From: Muricomes intestini
GTDB taxonomy: Bacteria; Bacillota; Clostridia; Lachnospirales; Lachnospiraceae
Direction of reading: 5' to 3'
Length of the DNA: 64,000 nucleotides
NCBI RefSeq assembly: GCF_004346165.1
Contig: NZ_SLZZ01000003.1
Coordinates: 1 to 64,000 of the forward strand
Positions within the stretch are counted from its first letter, which is position 1. Every line of letters starts with the position of its first letter. The notes beneath the pieces are model-generated. The model ran no database searches. It saw nothing but the letters and a program-made list of their open reading frames with translations, and was not told the DNA's origin. A program made the position numbers and the translations under genes. Below, one piece after another: positions 1 through 8,810 of this stretch.

Positions 1-732
1 CTCCCTGCGCTTTTCCTGCATCAGGGCAAGAGTCTCCTCATCCGGGTCTATGTACAGACTGCCGGTAAAACCGTCAATCACAGCCATCTGTCCGTCAAGC
101 TTGTCACTTAATTCCTCACCCAGCCCGATAATAGCCGGAATGTTCATCGTTCTTGCCAGAATTGCCGTATGAGAATTGGCAGACCCATACATGGTAGCAA
201 AACCAAGGACCTTGCTTTTGTCCAGCTGTACAGTCTCACTGGGCGCCAGATCATCGGCTGCAATAATACTGGGCTCCTCCGTCTGCTTTATCCCCTCATC
301 TACTCCGCAGAGAATATTCAGAACACGCTCCGATACATCCTTCACATCTGCAGCACGTCCCTGCATGTATGCATCATCCATAGCAGTAAACATCTGCGCA
401 AAATTGTCCGCCGTTGCCGCCACCGCGAATTCCGCGTTCACTTCCTGGGTACGGATGATATTTTCAACAGATTCAATATAATCCAGATCCTCTAGCATCA
501 TCTGGTGGATTTCAAAAATCATTGCATTCGCTTCACCCACATCTGCCAGGGCCTTTTCATAAAGCTCCTTCAGCTGCCCGGCGGCTGTTGTCTTAGCTTC
601 CTGAAACCGGGCGCATTCAGCCTCCACAGCATCGACATGTGTGCGCTTAATCACTCTCTGCTTCCTTTTATAAAAAGAAAGCCTTCCGATGGAAACACCG
701 CCAAATACACTTTTACCTGTTATTGTAATCAT
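1..732 (-). CDS. ptsI: PTS enzyme I (phosphoenolpyruvate-protein phosphotransferase), 3'-truncated by window edge
   Basis: Enzyme I takes phosphate from phosphoenolpyruvate and passes it to HPr, the first step of PTS sugar import; it is cytoplasmic. The first 244 residues are visible, starting MITITGKSVFGGVSIG. The HPr-binding helical region follows, with the family-typical EIHQMMLEDLDY and RTQEVNAEFAV stretches. Near residue 185 the swivelling phosphohistidine domain has GSANSHTAILART, whose His is the phosphorylated residue. The PEP-binding C-terminal barrel lies outside the window. The ATG at 732 has an AGAGGAAA ribosome site and was read directly on the minus strand. It follows the HPr gene by 24 nt and is the last visible gene of the PTS/CoA operon. 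Family call is secure; whether it is the general EI or one dedicated to this operon cannot be decided here. Confidence 0.93.
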   Translation of the reverse strand, partial: MITITGKSVFGGVSIGRLSFYKRKQRVIKRTHVDAVEAECARFQEAKTTAAGQLKELYEKALADVGEANAMIFEIHQMMLEDLDYIESVENIIRTQEVNAEFAVAATADNFAQMFTAMDDAYMQGRAADVKDVSERVLNILCGVDEGIKQTEEPSIIAADDLAPSETVQLDKSKVLGFATMYGSANSHTAILARTMNIPAIIGLGEELSDKLDGQMAVIDGFTGSLYIDPDEETLALMQEKRRE

Positions 733-756
733 ACTATTTCCTCTGACATTCCTGAA

Positions 757-1014
757 TTATAAGTTTTCTTTAAAAAATACTTCCAGCTCTGAGACGGCAG
801 TTTCTTCATCTTCTCCATCTGCAGTCACAGTGATTTCTTCACCTGCTTTAGTACCCAGTCCCATAACACCGAAAATTCTCTTTGCATCAGCACTCTTTTC
901 ACCCTTTGTAATCTTGATATCGGACTTATAGCCTGCAGCCTGCTTTACCAACATTCCCGCCGGTCTCGCATGGATTCCCTCAGAATCTGTAATGGTATAC
1001 TTAAACTCCATCAT
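757..1014 (-). CDS. ptsH: HPr-family phosphocarrier protein lacking Ser46
   Basis: HPr relays phosphate from EI to EIIA proteins. This 85-residue protein has the active-site motif GIHARPAG with His15, and the usual C-terminal helix. At the regulatory site, where low-GC Gram-positive HPr has LKSIMGVMSLG with Ser46, this protein reads AKRIFGVMGLG, so residue 46 is Arg (AGA codon). Such an HPr should still carry phosphate on His15. It cannot be phosphorylated at Ser46 by HPr kinase, and so should not act as the classical CcpA co-repressor. It sits just upstream of the EI gene and 59 nt after the thiolase gene, with an AGAGGAGG ribosome site before the ATG. Function as a phosphocarrier is well supported; the regulatory consequence is inference. 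Confidence 0.92.
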   Translation of the reverse strand: MMEFKYTITDSEGIHARPAGMLVKQAAGYKSDIKITKGEKSADAKRIFGVMGLGTKAGEEITVTADGEDEETAVSELEVFFKENL

Positions 1015-1073
1015 GGTAAAATCCTCCTCTTATTTTCCTTTTCTTAACCCTTGTATACGGAAACTCAAGGCTT

Positions 1074-2252
1074 TTAGCATTTGGTAAAATACATAGATAT
1101 GCCTTGTCCGCCACCGATACACATACTGATCATGGCATCCTTTTTCTCAGAGCGCATCAGTTCATACAGTACTTTTACTGTCAGCACTGTACCTGTGGCG
1201 CCGATGGGATGTCCGATGGAGATGCCTCCTCCATAAATATTTACTTTCTCCGGATCCAGCCCCAAGTCCCGGCTCACAGCATAAGCCTGGCTTGCAAATG
1301 CCTCATTGATCTCAAACATGTCGATTTTCTTCAGGTTAAGTCCCAATTTCGCAGCCAGTTTTTCACTGGAGAATTTAGGCGAATAGCCCATAAGCTCCGC
1401 ATCAAACCCAGCCACTGCATAGCCTTCGATTTTGAGTTTCGGTATAACTCCCAGTGCCTCGGCCTTCTCCCTTGCCATAATAACCACTGCAGCTGCACCG
1501 TCATTTAAACTGGAAGAATTTCCTGCCGTGACAGTTCCTCCCTTTACAAAGCAAGGACGCAGTTTTGCAAGCTTCTCAATTGTCTGTCCATCTCTTGGGC
1601 CCTCATCTGTATCAAAGACCGTTACATTTCCCTTTCTGTCTTTAAGCTCCACCGGGAGAATCTCATCCTTGAACTTGCCAGCCTTAATAGCGGCACATGC
1701 CCGCTGATGGCTCTGCAGTGCAAATTGATCCTGATCTTCTCTAGATACATGATACTTTGTTGCTACATTTTCTGCAGTCACACCATTATGATTCCCATCC
1801 AGCGGCCATGTAAGAATATCAATTACACCGTCCTCAAACGTCTTATGTCCCATTCTGGCTCCCCAGCGTGCATCCTTCACATAATAAGGCAGCTGTGAGA
1901 TATTTTCCACACCACCGGCCACAACTACATCGGCCTGTCCTGTCTGGATCTCCAGCACTGCATCTGCGATGGACTGCAGGCTTGACCCACACTGACGGTT
2001 TACAGAATACGCCGTTGTCTCTTTGGGCATACCTGCTTTCAAACTGACAGCCCTTGCCACGAATCCATTTTCCGCAACCTCACCTACCTGTCCTATGATA
2101 ACCTCATCTACATCAGAAGGCTGGATTTCCGCCCGGTTCACCGCTTCCTTTACAACCATTGCACCCATATCAATCGCCGAAACATCCTTCAGACTGCCTC
2201 CAAAACTGCCTACCGGAAGTCTCACTCCGCTAACAACTACTACATCTCTCAT
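1074..2252 (-). CDS. thlA: acetyl-CoA C-acetyltransferase (thiolase)
   Basis: Thiolase condenses two acetyl-CoA to acetoacetyl-CoA, or cleaves acetoacetyl-CoA with CoA. The 392-residue length is normal for the family. The nucleophilic Cys lies in NRQCGSSLQ (about residue 88), the catalytic His in GGGISIGHPIGATG (about 350), and the second Cys in SMCIGGGQG (about 380). GAGGFxxRAxxLxAGxP-type spacing around the CoA loop is present. A strong AAAGGAG site precedes the ATG. It lies between the 3-hydroxyacyl-CoA dehydrogenase gene upstream and the HPr gene downstream. A long palindrome separates it from the dehydrogenase gene and could lower its expression. In this operon without crotonase or butyryl-CoA dehydrogenase, the thiolytic direction is as plausible as condensation. 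Confidence 0.95.
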   Translation of the reverse strand: MRDVVVVSGVRLPVGSFGGSLKDVSAIDMGAMVVKEAVNRAEIQPSDVDEVIIGQVGEVAENGFVARAVSLKAGMPKETTAYSVNRQCGSSLQSIADAVLEIQTGQADVVVAGGVENISQLPYYVKDARWGARMGHKTFEDGVIDILTWPLDGNHNGVTAENVATKYHVSREDQDQFALQSHQRACAAIKAGKFKDEILPVELKDRKGNVTVFDTDEGPRDGQTIEKLAKLRPCFVKGGTVTAGNSSSLNDGAAAVVIMAREKAEALGVIPKLKIEGYAVAGFDAELMGYSPKFSSEKLAAKLGLNLKKIDMFEINEAFASQAYAVSRDLGLDPEKVNIYGGGISIGHPIGATGTVLTVKVLYELMRSEKKDAMISMCIGGGQGISMYFTKC

Positions 2253-2277
2253 TTCGTTCTCCTTTCAAAGTATCCGC

Positions 2278-2352
2278 AAAGGGGTCAGTCCCTTTTGTCC
2301 TCCATATTCAGAATATTCTGACTTCCGGCTGCAAAAGGGACTGACCCCTTTG
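2278..2352. repeat. interrupted palindrome with GGGGTCAGTCCC-type arms
   Basis: Two 19-20 nt inverted arms (2278-2296, AAAGGGGTCAGTCCCTTTT, and 2332-2352) flank a spacer that holds its own perfect 14-bp palindrome (2308-2321, TCAGAATATTCTGA). It starts two bases after the stop codon of the dehydrogenase gene and lies between two genes of one operon. A related palindrome is found at 45610-45650. It may be a small repetitive element and may act as an RNA processing or attenuation hairpin. Confidence 0.8.
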
Positions 2353-2354
2353 AG

Positions 2355-3197
2355 CTATTTGTCGTATTTATAGAATCCCTGTCCTGTCTTGCGTCCTAAG
2401 TGGCCTGCTTTTACCATTGTTTCAAGCAGAGGGCACGGTCTGTATTTGCTGTCATGAAAGCCATTGTAAAGTCCGGTCATTGTGGCCAGCATTACATCGA
2501 TCCCCACAAAATCTGTCAGCTCCAGCGGCCCCATTGGGTGGTTTGCTCCCAGCTTCATGGCATTGTCCACGTCTTCCGGTTTGCATCCCTCCATGACCAT
2601 GAATGCGGCTTCGTTCTGCATAGGAACCAGAATACGGTTTACGATGAAGCCGGGGTATTCCGGTGCATCTACTACGGTTTTTTTGATACTGATGACAAAT
2701 CCCCTCACTTTGCTGTAAGTATCGTCATCGGTTGCAATGCCGCGGATTAGTTCTGCCAGCTTCATCACAGGTGCAGGGTAGAAGAAATGTACCCCCATTA
2801 CTTTATGAGGCCGCATGGTAGCTGCCGCCATCTCGGAGATGCTTAATCCGGAGGTATTGGAGACGATGATTGTCTCCGGATCTGCAGCTTTGTCCAGCTG
2901 CTTGAATACAGATTTTTTTAATTCTATTTTTTCCGGCACTGCTTCTATAATTATTCCTGCACCTCTGACATCCTCCATGTTGCTGCTATATGTCATTCTT
3001 TCAAAAATTTCATTCTTTTGTGCCTCTGTCATACTGCCTTTTGCAACTTTTTTTGCAAATAATTTTTCAATATTCACCTTTGCTTTTTCAATGGCAGGCT
3101 CGAATACATCGATGTTCTTTACCTCATATCCCGCCTGCGCACAAGTCTGGGCAATACCACTTCCCATTAGTCCTGCTCCGATTACTGCTACTTTCAT
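2355..3197 (-). CDS. hbd: 3-hydroxybutyryl-CoA dehydrogenase
   Basis: This enzyme interconverts acetoacetyl-CoA and 3-hydroxybutyryl-CoA with NAD(P)(H). The 280-residue protein starts MKVAVIGAGLMGSGIAQ, a Rossmann nucleotide site. Near the middle it has MGVHFFYPAPVMKLAELI, which holds the catalytic His, and further on ANHPMGPLELTDFVGID of the C-terminal helical domain. The start at 3197 is preferred over an upstream TTG-type extension because AGAGGTG stands eight bases before this ATG and the Rossmann motif begins at once. It follows the CoA-transferase gene and precedes thiolase, as in CoA-ester oxidation clusters. No crotonase, acyl-CoA dehydrogenase or Etf genes are present, unlike a complete butyrate operon. 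Confidence 0.94.
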   Translation of the reverse strand: MKVAVIGAGLMGSGIAQTCAQAGYEVKNIDVFEPAIEKAKVNIEKLFAKKVAKGSMTEAQKNEIFERMTYSSNMEDVRGAGIIIEAVPEKIELKKSVFKQLDKAADPETIIVSNTSGLSISEMAAATMRPHKVMGVHFFYPAPVMKLAELIRGIATDDDTYSKVRGFVISIKKTVVDAPEYPGFIVNRILVPMQNEAAFMVMEGCKPEDVDNAMKLGANHPMGPLELTDFVGIDVMLATMTGLYNGFHDSKYRPCPLLETMVKAGHLGRKTGQGFYKYDK

Positions 3198-3272
3198 TGT
3201 CAAACACCTCTTTCTATGAAATATATAAAATCTACATGCTGCCAAATATACATTGCCTGTAATCCGCCCTTG

Positions 3273-4862
3273 CTACTTTCTCTCTGGTTTTTCCTTCAAT
3301 TCCAAACCAAATGCCCCGTCCCGGATAAATAATTTTTTATCCATCAGTTTCAGTTTAGGACTTACAATTGGCTGAAAGTCCATCTGATCCAGCACCTGTG
3401 TCTGCAAATTTATTCCGGGAGCAATCTCCATTAACTCTACTCCTTCTTTACAAAGCCTGAATACCGCCCGTTCTGTGACGATTAGAACCTCCTGTCCCTT
3501 TTCTCTGGCCATTGGTCCGTTAAAGGACAGCTGTGCCACCCGCTTCACCATTTTACATATTTTTCCTTCCTGTAAAATGGTCAGCTTCCCGTCAGCAAAC
3601 TCATATTTAGCCCCGCCGGCTGTAAAGGTCCCCAGAAATACTATCTTTTTAGCGTTCTGGGTGATATCAATGAACCCGCCGGCACCGGTGCACCGGGAGC
3701 CCATTTTAGTGGAGTTTACACTGCCGTCCTCCCCCAGCTCGCCAAGCCCCATGTATGTAATATCCACACCGGCGCCGTTATAATAATCCATCTGCTCATG
3801 ATGCCCGATCATGGCATACAGGTTCTGTCCGATTCCAAAGTCTATGCCCCCCGCCTGTACTCCGCCGTATATTCCGGATTCCACTGTAATCATAATGTCA
3901 TCCGACACACCTTCTTCATTACAGATTTTTCCTACCATATCATTGGGGATTCCTGTACCAAGGTTCACCACTGCTCCATGATACAGCTCCAAAGTCCCAC
4001 GCCTTGCAATAAACTTTCTCTCATTAAATGGCGCAGGCTGGATATTTCCCTGAGGGACCCTGACCTGGCCGCAGTAGGATGGGTCGAAATACCAGGAGGA
4101 GGTCTGCCGGTGATCTTCCATTGGATTCTCGCACACAACAACATCATCAATAAATACCCCCGGGACAGTTACATCCTTGGGATTGATACTCCCTGTCTGA
4201 ATGACCTGCTTTACCTGGGCAATGACTCTACCGCCGTAACGCTTGGCCGCCAGTACCGCCGGCAGTACTTCCAGCTTCATTGCTTCCTCCGTCGTTGTCA
4301 GATTTCCCATCTCGTCACAGAGAGTCCCACGGATCAGACAGACATCAATGGGAACTTCTTTATAAAACATATACTCTTGGTTGTTATAGGAAATAATATC
4401 TACAATATCCGGCAGGGGCTTTGTGCGCTCGTTCATCTTGCCGCCTTCCACCCGGGGATCGATAAATGTTCCCAGTCCCACCTTGGACATTTTTCCCGGC
4501 AGACCACAGGCCATGCTTCTGTACAGCTGGGCAATCTGCCCCTGTGGCAGGCAGTATGCCTCCACCTTACTGTTCGCAATCATCTCCATCCATCTGGGCT
4601 GAAGCCCCCAGTGAGAACCGATGATCCGCTTCACCATCCCCTCGTGAGCAAGATGTTGTATACCGTCTTTTCGGTCGCTCTGTCCACAGGAATGAAGCAA
4701 AGTCAGTCCGAACGGATGCCCTGTCTTCACAAAACTTGTTTCCAATTCTTTTAAAATTGACTCACTTGCACTGACAAGGGTCATGGCGACCGGGCAAATG
4801 GTGCTTCCATCCTTTACCCTGGAAGCAGCTTCCTTCGCACTGATAAAATTTGCTTTCAGCAT
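3273..4862 (-). CDS. acyl-CoA:acetate/3-ketoacid CoA-transferase (fused alpha-beta, propionate CoA-transferase type)
   Basis: It moves CoA between acyl-CoA and free short acids through a glutamyl-CoA thioester. The 529 residues match the fused single-chain class (YdiF/Pct-like). The N-terminal half carries the oxyanion and CoA-binding part, with SHWGLQPRWMEMI and AYCLPQGQIAQLYR. The C-terminal half carries GTGIPNDMVGKI and then TVESGIYGGVQAGG, whose Glu is the expected catalytic residue. It overlaps nothing and sits 2 nt after the acyl-CoA synthetase gene. The combination suggests activation of a carboxylic acid before oxidation by the next two enzymes. The exact acid is unknown; propionate, lactate, acetoacetate or 3-hydroxybutyrate are all possible from family knowledge. 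Confidence 0.9.
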   Translation of the reverse strand: MLKANFISAKEAASRVKDGSTICPVAMTLVSASESILKELETSFVKTGHPFGLTLLHSCGQSDRKDGIQHLAHEGMVKRIIGSHWGLQPRWMEMIANSKVEAYCLPQGQIAQLYRSMACGLPGKMSKVGLGTFIDPRVEGGKMNERTKPLPDIVDIISYNNQEYMFYKEVPIDVCLIRGTLCDEMGNLTTTEEAMKLEVLPAVLAAKRYGGRVIAQVKQVIQTGSINPKDVTVPGVFIDDVVVCENPMEDHRQTSSWYFDPSYCGQVRVPQGNIQPAPFNERKFIARRGTLELYHGAVVNLGTGIPNDMVGKICNEEGVSDDIMITVESGIYGGVQAGGIDFGIGQNLYAMIGHHEQMDYYNGAGVDITYMGLGELGEDGSVNSTKMGSRCTGAGGFIDITQNAKKIVFLGTFTAGGAKYEFADGKLTILQEGKICKMVKRVAQLSFNGPMAREKGQEVLIVTERAVFRLCKEGVELMEIAPGINLQTQVLDQMDFQPIVSPKLKLMDKKLFIRDGAFGLELKEKPERK

Positions 4863-4864
4863 AA

Positions 4865-6478
4865 CTAGTTTCCTTTCTCAAATAATGTCCTGATGTAGTT
4901 CTTATCTGTCTTGAGCCCAGGTGTTTTCGGCACCTCATCCACAAAAATCACCTTCTCCGGAATTTTAAACTTTGCCAGCCGGTTCTTCAGCCCGATTTTA
5001 ATCTCTTCTTCCGTCAGCCTGCTGCCTTTTTCCAAAACAACCACAGCAGCGGCAACTTCCCCGTATACTCCATTGGGAATCCCGACCACAGCTGTATCCT
5101 TAATCCCCTCCAAAGAGAGCAGCTCATTTTCCACATCCGTACACCAAATCTTCTCTCCCCCGCGGTTAATCATATCTTTTTTTCGGTCTACGATAAACAC
5201 ATAGGAATCTTCATTAATATATCCCATATCTCCGGTGTCAAGCCATCCATCCGGCGTAATCAGGGGCGAGTCGATATTGTAATAGTACTCACAGATATTA
5301 GCGCCCTTCAGGTATATGCTCCCAACAATCCCATCGGCCACTTCTCTTCCATCATCCACGATTTTCAGATGCATTCCCGGAATCGGCTTTCCCTGCGACT
5401 TGGGATAAATACTGATTGCCGCGTCATAGGGAAAAATTGTCCCCGGTGAAGAAGTCTCCGTCATCCCATATACATTTTGAAACTCCATTCCGGGCATCCA
5501 CCTGTGAAGCTTTTTCATTGTTTCCACCGGTATATAGCTGCTGCCGCAGGCAAGCTTCCGCACGCTTTTCAGTTCAGGGAATTCTTTCTGGTAATCCAAA
5601 AGTAACCCAAATACCGTGGGGGAACCATGCATAAAGGTTATTCCATGATTATTTATACCCTCCAGAATCCTTCTGGCATCATACCGCTTATACAGATAAA
5701 CCGTGCCTCCCATATAGACAAATAACCCCAACAGCGCCACAAGCCCTGTAATATGATAAATGGGAACGGGTATGATTGTTTTATCCTCCGGTCCCAGTTC
5801 TAAAAGTCTCTGATATATCATCACAGCGTGATTGATATTATAGTTTTTCAAAATAACTCCCTTGCTTTCCGAAGTCGTCCCCGAAGTAAACATGAGAATC
5901 ATTTCATCTTCCAATTCACCACACCCTGGGGCGGACAATTCAGTCCCGCCCCCCGGCAGATTCAGATAACAAAACCCATATCCGTTTTCTTCATCCCGTG
6001 TGCATAAAACAATTATCCCAGCATCCTCATAATCCCGTATCAAGCTCCCGTAGTCCTCACTGACAAGAACACAGTACAAATCTGCCTTATCTGTCAATGA
6101 CTGGATCTCCGGTTCCCTGTATTTCGTGGGGAGCGGCACTGCAACCGCCCCCAGCTTACATACTGCATAAAAGGCTGTGGCAAACTCAATTCCATTATTC
6201 AGCAGCAGGCCCACATGACTTTTTTTCTTAACATGCAGCACATTTTTCAGATATGCTGCCAGACTATCCACCATATGTAAAAACTCCCGATAAGTGTAGC
6301 TTCTGTTCCAATTGTCACACAATCCTGGTTTATCGGGATACCTTTCAGCCGTATCTTCCAGCATCTCATAAAAACTTTTTTTCATCTTTGAAAATGTATA
6401 GACAGTCCGGTCTCCTATTTTTATATCTTCCATATCTGTCTGAAACCATGGATTCCATACATCTTTCCCTTCTAACAT
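4865..6478 (-). CDS. AMP-forming acyl-CoA synthetase / ligase
   Basis: A 537-residue member of the class I adenylate-forming family, which makes acyl-AMP and then acyl-CoA. Visible motifs in order are the P-loop-like MFTSGTTSESKGV (about residue 200), YGMTETSSPG (about 345), and GWLDTGDMGYINEDSYVFIV followed by RKKDMINRGGEKI (about 420-450). The C-terminal lysine region is PGLKTDKNY. The last differs from the usual ATGK-type context but keeps a Lys at the right place. The ATG at 6478 has a GAGGTG site. It is translationally close to the CoA-transferase gene (2 nt). Having both a ligase and a transferase implies two ways to form the same CoA ester, or two different acids. Substrate is not predictable from sequence alone. 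Confidence 0.9.
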   Translation of the reverse strand: MLEGKDVWNPWFQTDMEDIKIGDRTVYTFSKMKKSFYEMLEDTAERYPDKPGLCDNWNRSYTYREFLHMVDSLAAYLKNVLHVKKKSHVGLLLNNGIEFATAFYAVCKLGAVAVPLPTKYREPEIQSLTDKADLYCVLVSEDYGSLIRDYEDAGIIVLCTRDEENGYGFCYLNLPGGGTELSAPGCGELEDEMILMFTSGTTSESKGVILKNYNINHAVMIYQRLLELGPEDKTIIPVPIYHITGLVALLGLFVYMGGTVYLYKRYDARRILEGINNHGITFMHGSPTVFGLLLDYQKEFPELKSVRKLACGSSYIPVETMKKLHRWMPGMEFQNVYGMTETSSPGTIFPYDAAISIYPKSQGKPIPGMHLKIVDDGREVADGIVGSIYLKGANICEYYYNIDSPLITPDGWLDTGDMGYINEDSYVFIVDRKKDMINRGGEKIWCTDVENELLSLEGIKDTAVVGIPNGVYGEVAAAVVVLEKGSRLTEEEIKIGLKNRLAKFKIPEKVIFVDEVPKTPGLKTDKNYIRTLFEKGN

Positions 6479-6503
6479 GACGGCACCTCATTTTCCCTGT
6501 GTA

Positions 6504-7388
6504 CTAATCAAACTCCGGACCCTGATGCTTTTCAAAATCATAACGTCTGCTTGAACCAATCATTCTCATGTAATTCTTAATGAAGTCCTTCATAGCATTC
6601 TGTGCCTCAATGCATAAATCCATATAGTCGATTTCCGGATTTTCTTCCAGAGCTCTTGCTGTTGCTATTCTTGCATGTTTAAATAAGTCAGTGCATACAT
6701 TAATCTTGTTAATTCCGCAGGCAACTGCCTTTTTTATATTTTTTTCACCTGCTCCGGAGCCTCCGTGAAGTACAAGCGGTATCTGCAGTGTTTCCTTCAG
6801 TAATTTTAATCTTTCAAAATCCAACCTGGGAATAAATCCTTTCGGATAGCTCCCATGTGCTGTTCCTATGGCCACTGCCAGACAGTCACATCCGGTCCTC
6901 TCCACAAACTCTTTTGCCTGCTGAGGATTCGTGTATAAGTCTTCCTTTTCATTATCCGCTTCCTTTGCCGCACCTACGTGACCAAGTTCAGCCTCACAGG
7001 AAAGTCCCATACCATGGGCCAGTGATGCAATCATTTGCGTTCTTCTTACATTCTCCTCAAACTCGTAACTAGAAGAGTCGATCATGACACTGGAAAACCC
7101 ACATTGCATTGCATATGTAATATCCTCAAAATCAGCACCATGATCTAGATTGAAGGCCACCGGAACAGACACCTTTTTTGCCATTCCTTTTATCATCGGC
7201 GCCAAGATATCTGCGTGCCCGTGTGCTTTCATCTGACGAGGAGAAATATTAATAATAACTGCAGATTTCTCCTCCTCGGCAGACTGGATAATTGCTTTTG
7301 CCTGTTCCATGTTTACACAGTTAATTGCCATAACTGCATATTGATTTTTGTGTGCATGCCAGAGCATGTCTTTCATTGATACATACAT
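6504..7388 (-). CDS. class II (zinc) ketose-bisphosphate aldolase family protein
   Basis: This is a 294-residue member of the FbaA/GatY/KbaY/IolJ family, which cleaves ketose phosphates into dihydroxyacetone phosphate and an aldehyde. The expected zinc and phosphate-site motifs are present: FNLDHGADFE (about 80), CEAELGHVG (about 135), AIGTAHGSYP (about 180), LVLHGGSGAG (about 210) and the Asn-containing INKINVCTDL (about 233). The first residues, VSMKDMLWHAHKNQY, resemble the IolJ/GatY class rather than glycolytic aldolase. A C-terminal tail (SSRRYDFEKHQGPEFD) extends a little beyond the usual length. It lies between the EIIC gene and acyl-CoA synthetase. It probably splits the phosphorylated PTS product, and the non-DHAP half may feed the CoA enzymes. 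That link is inference. Confidence 0.92.
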   Translation of the reverse strand: MYVSMKDMLWHAHKNQYAVMAINCVNMEQAKAIIQSAEEEKSAVIINISPRQMKAHGHADILAPMIKGMAKKVSVPVAFNLDHGADFEDITYAMQCGFSSVMIDSSSYEFEENVRRTQMIASLAHGMGLSCEAELGHVGAAKEADNEKEDLYTNPQQAKEFVERTGCDCLAVAIGTAHGSYPKGFIPRLDFERLKLLKETLQIPLVLHGGSGAGEKNIKKAVACGINKINVCTDLFKHARIATARALEENPEIDYMDLCIEAQNAMKDFIKNYMRMIGSSRRYDFEKHQGPEFD

Positions 7389-7413
7389 ATTTTTCTCCTA
7401 TTCCAACAATTCA

Positions 7414-8499
7414 CTAAATAATAGAAACAGAATCGTCTTCACTTTCAACATATCCCTCCGGAAGTGGTCTCCTCAGGATTGCATACAATACGCCTGTGAT
7501 GCATCCGCCCAGCAGCCAGTATCCGACAAACATCAGTGGATTGGATGTCATTGCGATGACAAATGCACCACCGTGGACAGCCGGGGACTCCAATGCAGAA
7601 ATCATACAAAGCCCTCCGGTTATGGCACCTCCCGTCATAGTGGAAATCACGACGCGGACCGGATCTTTCATCAGAAACGGGATAACACCTTCTTGAACAT
7701 AGCAGCAGGATAGAATAAACAAAGACTTTGCCTGTTCTCTTTCACTGTGTGTAAATTTCTTTTTCCCGCCGATAAAGCATGCAAGGCCGATTCCCAGTGG
7801 GGCCGTCATACCGGCACACATCTTTGCGGCTGTGGGTATTAAGAACCCATCAGCATTCAGCCCATTTACAAACAGAGCTGCTGTCTTATTAATCGGGCCC
7901 CCCTGATCAAAGCAAATCATAGCTCCGATCACTGCACCTAAGAGGAACTTTGAACCACCACTTAAGGAAGTCAGTCCAAGCGTTACCCACTCCATAAACA
8001 GCCGGATCGGCACACCTACAACATAGTACATCAGCAAGCCGCAGACCAGTGTAGTAACGACAGGTATAATCAAAATCGGCATAACGCCCTGTAATGACTT
8101 GGGTACTTTAATTTTCTTCAGTGCAAGAATAAAGTATCCAACCATGATACCGCCTACAAGGCCCCCCACAAATCCAGTATTAATCGCACCTGCAAGGGCA
8201 CCCATTACAAACCCAGGAGCAAGCCCGGGCTTGTCCGCCATGGCATATGCGATAAATGCTGCGATAACCGGTACTACAAAGTTCATCATGTTCTGACCAA
8301 GAAGCATAATTGCTTTTGCCAGTGTGTCAATCTCTTCCATATGGTTTGCGATATCATATCCGCCCATTGCTTTTGCAATTGCCTGAATAACACCGGCGCC
8401 TACAATAACAGGAATCATATAAGATATACCTGTCATAATAGAATCTCTCAGAAATGCTCCCTGGCTTTTCTTTTTCGTTTTTCTCTTTATCTCCGCCAT
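7414..8499 (-). CDS. PTS fructose-type EIIC membrane component
   Basis: A 361-residue membrane protein forming the sugar channel of a fructose-family PTS. Numerous hydrophobic segments are visible. Family signatures are GFVGGLVGGIMVGYF, CFDQGGPINKTAALFVNGL (the sugar/phosphotransfer loop of fructose EIIC) and ALESPAVHGGAFVIAM. It is a stand-alone C domain; EIIA and EIIB are separate genes directly upstream, with the EIIB stop and this start almost touching. The true sugar may not be fructose, because the downstream aldolase and CoA enzymes are not those of fructose catabolism and no 1-phosphofructokinase is in this operon. Confidence 0.93.
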   Translation of the reverse strand: MAEIKRKTKKKSQGAFLRDSIMTGISYMIPVIVGAGVIQAIAKAMGGYDIANHMEEIDTLAKAIMLLGQNMMNFVVPVIAAFIAYAMADKPGLAPGFVMGALAGAINTGFVGGLVGGIMVGYFILALKKIKVPKSLQGVMPILIIPVVTTLVCGLLMYYVVGVPIRLFMEWVTLGLTSLSGGSKFLLGAVIGAMICFDQGGPINKTAALFVNGLNADGFLIPTAAKMCAGMTAPLGIGLACFIGGKKKFTHSEREQAKSLFILSCCYVQEGVIPFLMKDPVRVVISTMTGGAITGGLCMISALESPAVHGGAFVIAMTSNPLMFVGYWLLGGCITGVLYAILRRPLPEGYVESEDDSVSII

Positions 8500-8500
8500 T

Positions 8501-8809
8501 TTATTTCAATGCCTCCAACAATTCGTTAATTATTCCGTCTGCATCCTTGATTGCCTCACTGACTCCTACTGTCAATGTAGGCAGATCATCAAATCTACTA
8601 CCGTTCTTGATTCTCACATCGCTGGCAATGATTACAGCATCTGCCCTCTTAACATCCTCTTTTGTTATTTCATTTTCCACGCCTGTAGCTCCCTGAGTTT
8701 CGATCTTCACCTCCAGGCCCTTTTTCTTAGCACATTTTTCCAGATTAGATGCTGCCATATAGGTATGTGCGATTCCCACCGGACAGCTTGTTACTCCCAG
8801 AATATACAT
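8501..8809 (-). CDS. PTS fructose-type EIIB component
   Basis: A 102-residue cytoplasmic phosphocarrier that passes phosphate from EIIA to the incoming sugar. The active-site cysteine lies in GVTSCPVGIAHTYMAA near the N-terminus, exactly as in fructose-family EIIB. The remainder shows the usual Rossmann-like pattern ending in DADGIINELLEALK. AAAGGAGGAGG precedes the ATG and lies over the end of the EIIA gene, so the two are translationally coupled. It belongs to the EIIA-EIIB-EIIC trio of separate polypeptides. Confidence 0.94.
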   Translation of the reverse strand: MYILGVTSCPVGIAHTYMAASNLEKCAKKKGLEVKIETQGATGVENEITKEDVKRADAVIIASDVRIKNGSRFDDLPTLTVGVSEAIKDADGIINELLEALK

Positions 8810-8810
8810 C

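Noticed and set aside
3798-4754. Long open frame on the plus strand (318 codons) opposite the CoA-transferase gene
   Set aside because: It lies wholly inside a well-supported gene on the other strand, has no ribosome site or family motif, and its residue composition is that of an antisense shadow.
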